The notes under the pieces: model-generated
Told to the model about the DNA's origin: nothing
Database searches by the model: none
What the model saw: only the letters and a program-made list of their open reading frames with translations
In this document: piece by piece, positions 23,673 through 33,000 of the stretch
How positions within the stretch are numbered: position 1 is the stretch's first letter
How the letters are laid out: the number at the start of each line of letters is the position of its first letter
Position numbers and translations under genes: made by a program
Assembly: GCA_017508895.1 (NCBI GenBank)
Contig: JAFWRA010000247.1
Location: 1-64,000 of the forward strand
Direction: 5' to 3'
DNA from: Bacteroidales bacterium
Lineage (GTDB): Bacteria; Bacteroidota; Bacteroidia; Bacteroidales; F082
DNA length: 64,000 nt

Positions 23673-26660
23673 TTATTGTTTTGGTAGTTTTATAATAAAC
23701 GTTGCCCCCTCCCCTTCCTGGCTTTCAAACGAGATAGTGCCTCCGGCCGACTGCACGATGTTGTAGGTTAACGAGAGGCCCACGCCCGACCCACCCGATT
23801 TGGTTGTGAAATTAGGCAGGAAAATACGGTCTTTGTCTTCTTCCTTGATGCCTTTGCCGTTGTCTCTCACGCTGATAATGAAAGCTTTTTCTGTATCTTT
23901 CAAACTTACATCGATGCGACCCATAGGCTTTGACCCGATGGCTTGAACAGCGTTCTTGACGAGATTACTTACAGCACTGTTCAAGTTGGTCTTGTCGCCG
24001 TTATAAGTATGGTCTTTTATCTTGTCGAAATCGTAATGGAATTCGATGTTTTCAGCATTGTCATATAGGTTCACCACATTACCAACCAGTTCAGCCAAAT
24101 CCAAGGGTTGTGGATGGTTTTCTGGCAGTTTGGCGTAACGCGAGAAAGAGGATGCAATGTCCGATAAGGCATCAATTTGTTCAATCAAGGTATTGGTGGT
24201 GCGTTGGATTTGTTCTGGTGTGGCCTTGCCGTTGTCGACGTTGCGTTGCAACAGTTGTACGCTGAGGCGCATCGGCGTGAGCGAGTTCTTGATTTCGTGC
24301 GCCACTTGTCGTGCAACGCCGCGCCAGGCTGTTTCTGTTGTGGTTCGCTTCAGTTCGGCGGCACTCTTTTCCAACTCCACGATGAGCTGGTTGTATTGCA
24401 TGACCAAAGCACCAATCTCATCTTTTCTTTCCCATTCAATAGGCTCATTCTTTTGGTCGATTTTGATGTCGCCTAATTTATTCTGAATCAATGCTAAAGG
24501 TTGGGTGAGACGTTTTGAAAACCTTAGGATGAAAATCAAAGCTATGCCCAAAGTGACCAAGATGATATTAATGTAGGTGAGCACGAAATTCTTGATTTCG
24601 TTGTGTAGGTCTGTGGTACTTGAGAAATAAGGGGTGTTGAGATAGGCTAATGTATTTCCGTTGGCATCGGTCAGAGGTATATAAGCCGATTCGTAAACAC
24701 CTTTTCCGAGATGCTCTTCATGGGTATAAAACAGGGCTTTATTGCGGTGCATGCTATGGTAAGCATCAGCATTCATTATGGGGGCTTTTAAGTTGAGGTC
24801 AGTGATTTCGGGTCTTGTGGTGGCAAGAAGTTGGCCGTTAAGTTGGTAAAGGTTCAGGTCGGTGAAGAAAGTGTTGGAGTAGTGTTGTAGAATCTCTGTC
24901 CAGCTGTCTCTTGAGGCTGTTCTCAGCAGTCTTGCAAAATCAAGGTCGTTCTGCATCTCGATGGTGAGCGTTCTAGTAGTCTCAAATTGGGTAGTTGTTG
25001 TTTTTTTGTTGTAGAGGCTTTGCATATAGATGACGGAAACGGGACCGATAGTCAAGAATGCGACGCCAAGGGTCATTAGGATGATGGTTTGCAGGCGCTG
25101 GCGGAAGCTTCTATCGCGCCATTTGTGGTTCTCTTTTGGCCTTATTAACCAGTAAATCAATAAATAAGGTACTAATAGACACAGGAAAAACACTGCGAAA
25201 GGAGCAGTTACATCCGACCAGCCTTTTCGTGGTGCGCTAATGACCAATGCATTGTTTTCTCCATTTTTAATGGTATAGTGTTTATAAACACTGCCGTAAA
25301 GGAACTCTCGGTCTTTGAAATTCAAGCTGTTAAGGAAATTAGGATAGATATAACGACCGTATTTGTAAACGAGTTGATTGTCGCGGTAATTGGCTACTGA
25401 ATAGTCATAAGGTTTTTGATTATTGGATTCTTGTAGGAGCTGTGGAAATCCGAAACCTTCTGGTGCGATAGGCTTATAGAACTCAAAATAGAGTGTCTTT
25501 TGCTGTAATGAGTCTGCCGAATGTATTCTTATCTTTCCTAGGTAATTTGGGTCGAGTGTGTAATAATCCATGAAATACAATCCGTTGCCCACCCTTTGCT
25601 GTTTGTTATTGGCTATCTTTTCAAGGAAGTAATCATCACAGTTCTCAATATAGCCTTCAGGTTGTATGCTGATTTCATCGTTGGGAGAACATACGGTAAG
25701 CGATGCGATGTAGGCTTGCATGGTTTCGTCGAAAAGTAGTTCTTTGGAGTAGCCTAATATGACGTCGGCCAAGATATTGCTTTCCGCAAAAAGCATTTCA
25801 TGGAGCGTGGTATCGGCTTCTATCTTTTGAACGAATTGGACATAGGATTGTTCGAAGTCAGCATCCCGTTTCTTGAGTAGGCTTTCGGCTATGTTGGCCA
25901 GTCTTTCGTTTTCTTTGTTTATCGTTATCTTATCGTAAAGATAAGTGGCTAGAATTGCGACTATTATGATGATACCAATGCCTAATTCAATATTGAAACC
26001 TTTTCTCTTTCTTGTGTTTTTATTTTTACTTCCGAAGGCCATAATAATTCCAGCAAGTAGTAAGATCAAGAGCAAATATGGCAAATAGGCGTATGGTTTT
26101 TTGATTTTGGGTTGTGTGTTGATTTGGCATCGGGTAAGTGTTTTTCCTTCATGGTTGTGTATGTTACGCCCTTCTCTTTCCTGTTCAAAGCTGATGTCAA
26201 CATCGATAAACTGAGGGTAAAGCGTGCTGTAGTTTTGGAAGTAGCGATTCTCAATGGGATAGGTGGTGTTAAGTAGTTTGAATAAATAATAGGTCATCGA
26301 TCCAGTTTGGTATGATTTGATGAAATAATTGCCATTAAGCAGGTGGCAAATGGTGTCGTTGCCCACTTTCACCTTTCGTTTCATCAGTTTTGGATGGACG
26401 TCGTTATTGTTCCAATATACCAAGGTGTCGTTCATGAAAACCACCAATCCAATTTTTTCTTTTTCAAGTTCGGTATTGTTGAGTCCTTTGCCAATCAGTT
26501 GCTGCATTTCGTTGTCGATGCGCAGCACGGATTGCTGTATGCGTTTGTTAAGTACATCTTCCCTCGTTGAAAGCAGGTAAACTATGCCGAGCAACAAGAA
26601 TAAGCCTATGCTTGTCCCAATCAATGTTAGTCCTGTTCTTTTTACTCTTTTGTTCTTCAT
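23673..26660 (-). CDS. NtrY-like orphan sensor histidine kinase
   Basis: This 995-residue inner-membrane kinase has a first helix at about 12-32. Two further helices lie around the HAMP-like linker (about 690-760), with extra hydrophobic segments near 220-280 and 510-570. The H-box is AHEIKNSLTPMRLS (His near 787), the NtrY type. The N-box is NLVKNAVQAIG, and the G-boxes are RDNGKGI and FTTKSGGSGVGLSL. The extracytoplasmic part is very large and unlike known sensors. No response regulator is adjacent. The start is ATG at 26660 with a purine-rich GAAGAAAA upstream; the ORF stays open as far as a TTG at 26756, but that N-terminal extension is poor. The ExbD-like lipoprotein follows directly and might be part of the sensing. 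Confidence 0.88.
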   Translation of the reverse strand: MKNKRVKRTGLTLIGTSIGLFLLLGIVYLLSTREDVLNKRIQQSVLRIDNEMQQLIGKGLNNTELEKEKIGLVVFMNDTLVYWNNNDVHPKLMKRKVKVGNDTICHLLNGNYFIKSYQTGSMTYYLFKLLNTTYPIENRYFQNYSTLYPQFIDVDISFEQEREGRNIHNHEGKTLTRCQINTQPKIKKPYAYLPYLLLILLLAGIIMAFGSKNKNTRKRKGFNIELGIGIIIIVAILATYLYDKITINKENERLANIAESLLKKRDADFEQSYVQFVQKIEADTTLHEMLFAESNILADVILGYSKELLFDETMQAYIASLTVCSPNDEISIQPEGYIENCDDYFLEKIANNKQQRVGNGLYFMDYYTLDPNYLGKIRIHSADSLQQKTLYFEFYKPIAPEGFGFPQLLQESNNQKPYDYSVANYRDNQLVYKYGRYIYPNFLNSLNFKDREFLYGSVYKHYTIKNGENNALVISAPRKGWSDVTAPFAVFFLCLLVPYLLIYWLIRPKENHKWRDRSFRQRLQTIILMTLGVAFLTIGPVSVIYMQSLYNKKTTTTQFETTRTLTIEMQNDLDFARLLRTASRDSWTEILQHYSNTFFTDLNLYQLNGQLLATTRPEITDLNLKAPIMNADAYHSMHRNKALFYTHEEHLGKGVYESAYIPLTDANGNTLAYLNTPYFSSTTDLHNEIKNFVLTYINIILVTLGIALIFILRFSKRLTQPLALIQNKLGDIKIDQKNEPIEWERKDEIGALVMQYNQLIVELEKSAAELKRTTTETAWRGVARQVAHEIKNSLTPMRLSVQLLQRNVDNGKATPEQIQRTTNTLIEQIDALSDIASSFSRYAKLPENHPQPLDLAELVGNVVNLYDNAENIEFHYDFDKIKDHTYNGDKTNLNSAVSNLVKNAVQAIGSKPMGRIDVSLKDTEKAFIISVRDNGKGIKEEDKDRIFLPNFTTKSGGSGVGLSLTYNIVQSAGGTISFESQEGEGATFIIKLPKQ

Positions 26661-26771
26661 TTTTCTTCGAATTATCGCAAATTCTGCTTTTCCGTTGGTT
26701 TTGAGTGTATTATAAACGTTCTTTCTATTCGCTTTTTCTCCTCTGTTTGATACCAATCATTATTTTTATCC

Positions 26772-26801
26772 AAAAACGCCTTAAAACGCCTAAAAACGTC
26801 T
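26772..26801. repeat. Three tandem decamers (AAAACGCCT type)
   Basis: AAAAACGCCT, TAAAACGCCT and AAAAACGTCT follow one another without gaps, one per DNA helical turn. They lie 16 bases downstream of the methyltransferase stop and about 110 bases upstream of the histidine kinase ATG. Phasing at 10 bp suggests protein binding on one face, or a simple repeat. Confidence 0.6.
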
Positions 26802-26817
26802 AAATTTTTAAATTCGC

Positions 26818-27693
26818 TTATTTCTTCTCAAAAATGTATACCATACTTGACCATTCTTTCGTGTGTCTTGCCTTACAGTTGGAAATGCATCCTCTGAAGG
26901 TGCCTTTCAGTAACGGAAATTTATGTTGTTTGTATTGTTCGCTCATATAGGAAATGTAATAGGCATCCCAAATCAGTTTATCTGTCCGAACCAATTCTAG
27001 GTTTTTGCTTTTAAAAATTTTGGTCAATACATTCTTGTTGAAGTGGCTTAAGTGTCGGGGTACATCGTAAGCTGCCCATAGTTCTTTATAGTATTGAGCA
27101 TCGTAAGATTTATAGTTGGGAACGGCGATGACAATTCTGCCTTTGGTTTTGGTGAGTCGATGTAATTGCTCGATTTGCCATTTCAAATCATCAACATGTT
27201 CTAAGACATGCCACATGGTTATCAAATCAAATGTAGCGTTAGGAATCTTTTCCATATCTTCACTATTGATGATGTTGGCTTTGGTTTTGGTCTTGGCAAT
27301 GGCTTTGGCATCCTCTGAGGGTTCTACACCTGTACATGTCCAGCCGTGTTCTTCCGCTGTGTGTAGAAAGTCTCCTACTCCACAGCCTATGTCAAGCATT
27401 TTTCCTACATTCAATCCTTGGGTGGCCAAGTTGTATTTATGCTTCAGATTGACTTTTTTCACGGATTCGTACAGCCTTGGAATGAAGCCTTTCTTGTTTT
27501 CCTGGTGACTGTAATATTCTTCTGATTTGTAATACTCGCCTATTTTTTCTTTGTTGGGTCGTGGCATGGTGTATGATAAGCCACAATTTAGGCATTCGCA
27601 GATGTGGAAGTCTTCTTTGCTTAGGAATTCATCCTTTAGCCAAAGGTTGATTTGTGCTTTTTCGGATCCGCACCACGGGCATTTGTTGTTCAT
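26818..27693 (-). CDS. Class I SAM methyltransferase with N-terminal zinc ribbon
   Basis: This 291-residue protein begins with CPWCG...CLNCG (residues 5-38), a four-Cys zinc ribbon. A Rossmann methyltransferase follows: MLDIGCGVGDFL (motif I), VEPSEDA (motif II), FDLITMWHVLEHV (motif IV) and GRIVIAVPNY (motif V). This architecture (zinc ribbon + UbiG-like domain) is common in sugar- and surface-glycan-modifying methyltransferases. The substrate cannot be told. The gene is just downstream of mnmG, with a parS-like site in the gap. Confidence 0.82.
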   Translation of the reverse strand: MNNKCPWCGSEKAQINLWLKDEFLSKEDFHICECLNCGLSYTMPRPNKEKIGEYYKSEEYYSHQENKKGFIPRLYESVKKVNLKHKYNLATQGLNVGKMLDIGCGVGDFLHTAEEHGWTCTGVEPSEDAKAIAKTKTKANIINSEDMEKIPNATFDLITMWHVLEHVDDLKWQIEQLHRLTKTKGRIVIAVPNYKSYDAQYYKELWAAYDVPRHLSHFNKNVLTKIFKSKNLELVRTDKLIWDAYYISYMSEQYKQHKFPLLKGTFRGCISNCKARHTKEWSSMVYIFEKK

Positions 27694-27702
27694 CTTTTTT
27701 CG

Positions 27703-27718
27703 TGTTTCATGTGAAACA
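27703..27718. promoter_or_regulatory. parS-like site 1
   Basis: TGTTTCATGTGAAACA differs at one position (C to T at base 8) from the ParB-binding consensus TGTTTCACGTGAAACA. It lies six bases beyond the mnmG stop. A second copy sits at the other end of mnmG. The ParB consensus is established knowledge; binding here is inferred. Confidence 0.7.
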
Positions 27719-27724
27719 AATATT

Positions 27725-29596
27725 TTACCTTCCTAAAAATATGGCCAGCACATTGATGTCAGCTGGCGAAATCCCGCTTATCCTTGAGGCTTCTCCCAAA
27801 GTTGCAGGTTGGTATTTGTTGAGTTTCTCTCTCGACTCGTATGATAGTGATTGCAGATTGTGAAAATCAAAATCTTTTGGTAGTTTCACGTTCTCCAATC
27901 TTCTGAGTTTGTCGGCAAGTTCATCCTCTTTTTCAATATAGCTTGCATATTTGATTTGTATCTCTGCTTCTTCGAGACATTCTCTGACGAACCTGTCTTG
28001 ATTTCTGAAATGCTCTAATGAAGGCAAAATCTCAATCATTTCGGAAAGGCTGATTTGAGGTCGCAATAATAGATAGGACATTTTCATCTTTTGGTCTATC
28101 TTTGTGCTTTCTTTTTGCTCTAAGAAGCCGTTTATTTCGTCAGGATAGACATGGTTTTCGTTTAAGAAGCGTTTGATTTCTTCAACTTTTTCGTGTTTCT
28201 CCAAATATTTTTGAAGGCGATCTTCTTTGGCTAAGCCTATTTTATGCGACAATTCTGTCAGTCTTGCATCGGCGTTATCCTGCCTCAATAGAATTCTGTA
28301 CTCAGCCCTGCTGGTAAACATTCTATATGGTTCGTCAACACCTTTCGTGATGAGGTCATCAATTAGCACGCCAATATAAGCTTCGTATCTTGATAACACC
28401 AGGGGCGTATCATCCCGCAACGCAAGGCTGGCGTTGATACCGGCCATCAGTCCTTGGCAAGCTGCTTCTTCATAGCCTGTGGTACCGTTAATCTGTCCTG
28501 CGAAATACAGTCCGTGCATCAGGCGTGTTTCTAAGGAATGGTGCAACTGTTCTGGTGGAAAGTAGTCGTATTCGATGGCGTAGCCGGGACGATAAATCTT
28601 GGCATTTTCAAAGCCCTCAATTTGTCGTAAGGCTTCATATTGGATGTAATCGGGTAGCGAAGAACTGAAGCCATTAAGATAGTATTCTTGCGTTGTCCAG
28701 CCTTCTGGCTCAACAAAGAGTTGGTGGCTGTCTTTTCCTGAGAATCTTTCAATTTTGTCTTCTATGCTGGGACAATATCTTGGCCCCACGCCTTGGATTC
28801 GGCCATTGAACATGGGTGAGTATTTGAATCCTTTTCGAAGCGTATCATGTACTTTTAACGAGGTATGGGCAATCCAGCAGCTCCTTTGTTTTGTGATTTT
28901 GAAGGGCTCGATATAGGAAAAACCAACCACCTCGTCATCGCCCTTTTGCTCGATGAGTTTGCTGAAATCTATAGTACGACCATCGATTCTGACGGGTGTG
29001 CCGGTCTTGAGTCGTTTTGCTTCAAAACCGTATTCCTTGAGCTGTTCAGTGATGCCATGGCTGGCTACTTCACCCATCCTTCCTCCTGCGAAATGTTGTT
29101 CACCGATATGGATTAAGCCGTTCAAAAAAGTCCCATTAGTGAGGATTACTGCTTTGCTTTCAATCTCACCTCCCATCATGGTCTTCACTCCCTTCACCTT
29201 GTCGCCGCTGACCAAGAGTCCTGTAACGGTGTCTTGCCAAAAGTCGAGGTTTTGGGTTTTTTCAAGCATGCTTCGCCATTCTGCTGAGAACATCATTTTG
29301 TCGCTTTGGCATCTTGGACTCCACATGGCCGGTCCTTTCGACTTGTTAAGCATCCTAAATTGTATCATGGTCCGGTCGCTGACGATGCCGGAATAGCCTC
29401 CCATAGCATCAATCTCGCGGACGATTTGTCCTTTAGCGATGCCACCCATGGCTGGGTTGCATGACATGGAGGCCATCAGACGCAAATCCATGGTGACCAG
29501 CAACACCTTGCTGCCCATGTTGGCTGCTGCCGCTGCCGCCTCACATCCAGCGTGACCAGCTCCTACTACGATGATGTCATACGGTTCAAAATACAT
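27725..29596 (-). CDS. mnmG: tRNA uridine-5-carboxymethylaminomethyl modification enzyme, FAD subunit
   Basis: This 623-residue protein, with MnmE, modifies U34 of certain tRNAs. The N-terminal FAD motif is VVGAGHAGCEAA (10-21). Also present are MSCNPAMGGIAKGQIVREIDAMGG, PTGTPVRIDGRTIDFS-type segments (KTGTPVRIDGRT), GQINGTTGYEEAACQGL and the C-terminal GEASRISGISPADI. It is full length. It lies 53 bases after ybeY and is flanked by two parS-like sites, in keeping with the old name gidA and its frequent place near the replication origin. Confidence 0.97.
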   Translation of the reverse strand: MYFEPYDIIVVGAGHAGCEAAAAAANMGSKVLLVTMDLRLMASMSCNPAMGGIAKGQIVREIDAMGGYSGIVSDRTMIQFRMLNKSKGPAMWSPRCQSDKMMFSAEWRSMLEKTQNLDFWQDTVTGLLVSGDKVKGVKTMMGGEIESKAVILTNGTFLNGLIHIGEQHFAGGRMGEVASHGITEQLKEYGFEAKRLKTGTPVRIDGRTIDFSKLIEQKGDDEVVGFSYIEPFKITKQRSCWIAHTSLKVHDTLRKGFKYSPMFNGRIQGVGPRYCPSIEDKIERFSGKDSHQLFVEPEGWTTQEYYLNGFSSSLPDYIQYEALRQIEGFENAKIYRPGYAIEYDYFPPEQLHHSLETRLMHGLYFAGQINGTTGYEEAACQGLMAGINASLALRDDTPLVLSRYEAYIGVLIDDLITKGVDEPYRMFTSRAEYRILLRQDNADARLTELSHKIGLAKEDRLQKYLEKHEKVEEIKRFLNENHVYPDEINGFLEQKESTKIDQKMKMSYLLLRPQISLSEMIEILPSLEHFRNQDRFVRECLEEAEIQIKYASYIEKEDELADKLRRLENVKLPKDFDFHNLQSLSYESREKLNKYQPATLGEASRISGISPADINVLAIFLGR

Positions 29597-29608
29597 TTCT
29601 TTGATTAG

Positions 29609-29624
29609 TGTTTCACGGGAAACA
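29609..29624. promoter_or_regulatory. parS-like site 2
   Basis: TGTTTCACGGGAAACA differs at one position (T to G at base 10) from the ParB-binding consensus TGTTTCACGTGAAACA. It lies 12 bases before the mnmG start, in the ybeY-mnmG gap. Together with site 1 it brackets mnmG. Confidence 0.7.
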
Positions 29625-29649
29625 ATTATATTAACAAACTGATATTTAA

Positions 29650-30069
29650 TTAACTAAATAATGTTTTCAACGCTTCTTCCTCTTTTTCACGCATCTCTTT
29701 TTCTTCTTCGTCAGTAAGGTCATCAAAACCGATGAGATGCAACACACCATGAATGATGACACGATGCAATTCGCTCTCGTAAGTGCGGCCAAAGGTTACG
29801 GCATTTTCTTTGATGCGGTCAACACTGATGCAGAACTCACTCGACAAGACCGTCTCACAATCGGTCAATGGGAAGGTCACAATGTCTGTATAGAAATCAT
29901 GGCTGAGACGCTCTCTGTTGATTTCTAACAGCTTCTCGTCGCTACAAAAATAGTAGTACAACTCTCCTACTGTCTTGCCATGTTTTTCCACCACTTCTTC
30001 AATCCATAGCTTCACGGATTGCGGTTTGATTGGCGGCATCTCTACATCCAGTGTACTGAATCTGATCAT
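29650..30069 (-). CDS. ybeY: Endoribonuclease YbeY (rRNA maturation)
   Basis: This 139-residue metallo-RNase is needed for 16S rRNA 3'-end maturation and ribosome quality control. The zinc motif HGVLHLIGFDD (H-x3-H-x4-D type) lies at about 109-119, and LSHDFYTDIVTFPL is the usual preceding block. It starts one base after the DUF4175 stop and ends 53 bases before mnmG, giving the order DUF4175-ybeY-mnmG. Confidence 0.95.
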   Translation of the reverse strand: MIRFSTLDVEMPPIKPQSVKLWIEEVVEKHGKTVGELYYYFCSDEKLLEINRERLSHDFYTDIVTFPLTDCETVLSSEFCISVDRIKENAVTFGRTYESELHRVIIHGVLHLIGFDDLTDEEEKEMREKEEEALKTLFS

Positions 30070-30070
30070 G

Positions 30071-33000
30071 TCAATGTGTGTTTTTCTTCAAATAATACTC
30101 ATTAATCTTATTCTGGTAATAAGGGAAATATTCAATCGGGTTGGTCTTAAGGAACTCTTGGTTTTTCTTCAGCGTTTCCTTATAGAGAAACTCATCAATT
30201 TGTCGGTCGAAATGCGAGCCTTTGTATTCGTTCGACTTGCGCTTTTCTTCTTGTTCGCGTTTCTCTTGCGCTTTCTGCGATTCTAACATTCTGGATTCAA
30301 TGCGTTGGCTGCGCTCAATCATCTGGCGGTTGATTTTCTTGTTTACCAACTCTTCTTCAAGCTTCTCCATGTCCTTGATGATTTCATTCAGGCCGTCGTC
30401 GCCGATTTGTCCGTTTTCCTTCATGTCGTTCAGCATTTGTTGCATTCCCTGTCGTAGCATCTCTTGTTCAGCGGCCATGCGGGCAAACTCTTCGCTCATT
30501 GAGTTGGGTGTTTGCTGTCCGGATTTCTCCATTTGCTGTTGCATTTGCTTGAGTTGTTCGCTGAGCTGTTGCTGTAGCTGCTGCATTTTTTGCATGCTCG
30601 ATTGGCCTTGACCTGGTTTGGGCATGGAACATGACATCGGCATGCCCATAGATTCCATACTGTTTTCCATATTCTCCAACGACTCGGCCAACATCAGAGC
30701 CAGGTTGTTCATCGACATCATGGCGGTCTGCTGGTGACGCACAGCCTGAGAAAGTCTCAAGTCGTTGAGGAATTTCATCGCATTCTCTGTCTGATTCTCT
30801 ATGGTGTGCAGTTCATCGAAGACAAAATTCTGTATCATGGGCTGACGCATAGCCATGCTGCGCAACGAGTCGCGGACCATATTGAAGTTGTCGGCTATTT
30901 CTTTTTGATGGATAATCTTTTCAACCAAGGATGGGTCGTCAACACGCAGTGTGCCGATTTCGCTCATCAAAGCTTCTTGCTCGTGCGAGGCGTGGACGAC
31001 ATTCTCAAGCAAGATACGCATCAAGTGGGCATCCTCAGCCATCTGTTCCATGCCTTGCATCTGCATTTGCATCTTCATCTGGTTGGCCATCTGTTGCATC
31101 TTCTGACCGGCATTTTGCTTCTTCTGCTGCGACTGTTGCTGTTGGCTATTTTGCTCGTTCTGCATGGCGTCTTGAAGGTCTTGGTCGATGCTCTCTTGCA
31201 TCTCTTCGTCTTTTTGCATGTCGAAAGGTTGCTGCAAGTCTTGGTTTTTCTCCAAGAGTTGGTCGAGTTCGTCCATCATCTTGTCGAATTCCTCTTTGGC
31301 TTCTTCAGCTGTTTTTGGGTCTGTCTCCTCCCCTTCTTTTTTCTGATTTTCCGACTCTTCTTTCTGCAATTCCTCGCCAAGTTTGTCCAATTTGTTGGCC
31401 AAGTCGTTGAGGTCTTTCTCCATCTTGAGTTGCTCCAAAAGCGACAGGTTGCGGTCGAGCAGTTCTTGCATCGATTGGTTGTTTTTCTTGATGTCCTGCA
31501 TCATTTGTTGCATCTGCTCGCGCGGCATCTCCTCAAGCAATTTGTCAATCTGTTCCATCATTTTTTTCAACTCTTCGGGTATCACCTCGTTGAAGAGTTT
31601 GTTGATTTGCTCTTGCTTCTTGATGAGGTCTTCGTTGGCCAAATCATGCTCTTTCATGAAATCGGATAACTTATCCTGCTCTTCTTGCAACCTGTTCCAT
31701 TCGTCTTGAATCTGCTGCTGTTTTTCAAGCAGGTCTTTCATTTTTTCCTTATCTGACCAATCCAAATCTTTTTTCTGGATAAGGTCTTGCAACATCTTCT
31801 CGATTTCGTCTTGCAGTTTGTCAGCCTCTTGCGATTTTTCCTGAAGCCGCTCCATGATGTCTTCCGACTGTTGGTTGGCGATGCTGTCCAAGGCCGACTC
31901 AGAAGGCTTATAATAAGTGAATGTTTCTGAGCGCTTCGACTTGGGTCCGTGGAAACCATCGTTGTCCCAAACCACGAAGTAAACCTCCATGTTCTGTCCA
32001 GGCATGATGCCGAGACTGTCCATGTTGAATTGATAGAAGAATGAGGTGCGGGTCTGTTTGAGATCCAAGGGCACGGTCTTGACGATGTTTTTTTCTATGG
32101 GTTCTTTCACGGTGCAGTTGAAGGTCAGGCGACTGAAACCGTAGTCGTCGGTGACGAGGCCCGAAAAATATACGTCAGTGGAAAGCTGCTCGTCGAACGA
32201 TTCCACACGAATGTCTGGATAGGCGTCAGGCAACACATCGACAGAGAAGGGGAGAGGTTCTAAACTTCGGTTCCATGCATTTTGCACTTGCACCTCAAAT
32301 TTGGTGGATTGTGCAGCTACGAATTGGTATGCAAAGATATCGTCTTGTGCGGTCAATTCGGTGGTCAGCGAGTCGCGAGCAACAGACATCTGCTCGGTGT
32401 CGCGGGTAGTGAAGCTGAAAGTAAGACGGGTGCCTTGAGGTACGATAAGTCGGGTCTTGGCTTCTAAGGTCTCGTTGGTGCGATGAATATAAGCAGGATA
32501 TTGCAATTCGCAGCGGTAGGAGAGTAGGGTAGGGTTGGGGTGCACCGTGATGTGTAGGGGACGGCTTGTGTATTCACCGCCAATCACATTAAAGGTGAGG
32601 TCATTGAACAAGTTCTTGAAGGTATAACTAAAGTCGTTGGCCGAGCCTTTGGTCATCAGCTGTTGTCCCAACTCGCTTTTCACATAAAAGGCGTCAGGAA
32701 TGCGGTCGCCCGTAACGTGGATGCTGAACTTTACCTCCTTGCCTTGTGTGGTCTCAATTTCTTCCTGTCCGATTTCAACTTGATAGGGGAGGGGCTTCTC
32801 GAAATGCTGCTCATAGTTGACGATACGCTGCGTGGGTTGCACGGCAAACGATGGCAGAAACACCATAAGTGCTATTAATAATAGGAGCGAACCGAAAAAA
32901 ATGCCGAGATATTTCAGATTGCCACGCAAATCAACGGCATCGGAGAAGCGGATAGGGGAGAGGCGGGCACTGCGTTGTTCGATGGTGGCAGCCAAAAGAG

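Noticed and set aside
30734..31669. 311-codon Leu/His-rich frame antisense to the Gln-rich part of DUF4175
   Set aside because: Repetitive Gln codons read backwards give Leu-rich frames; no independent evidence.
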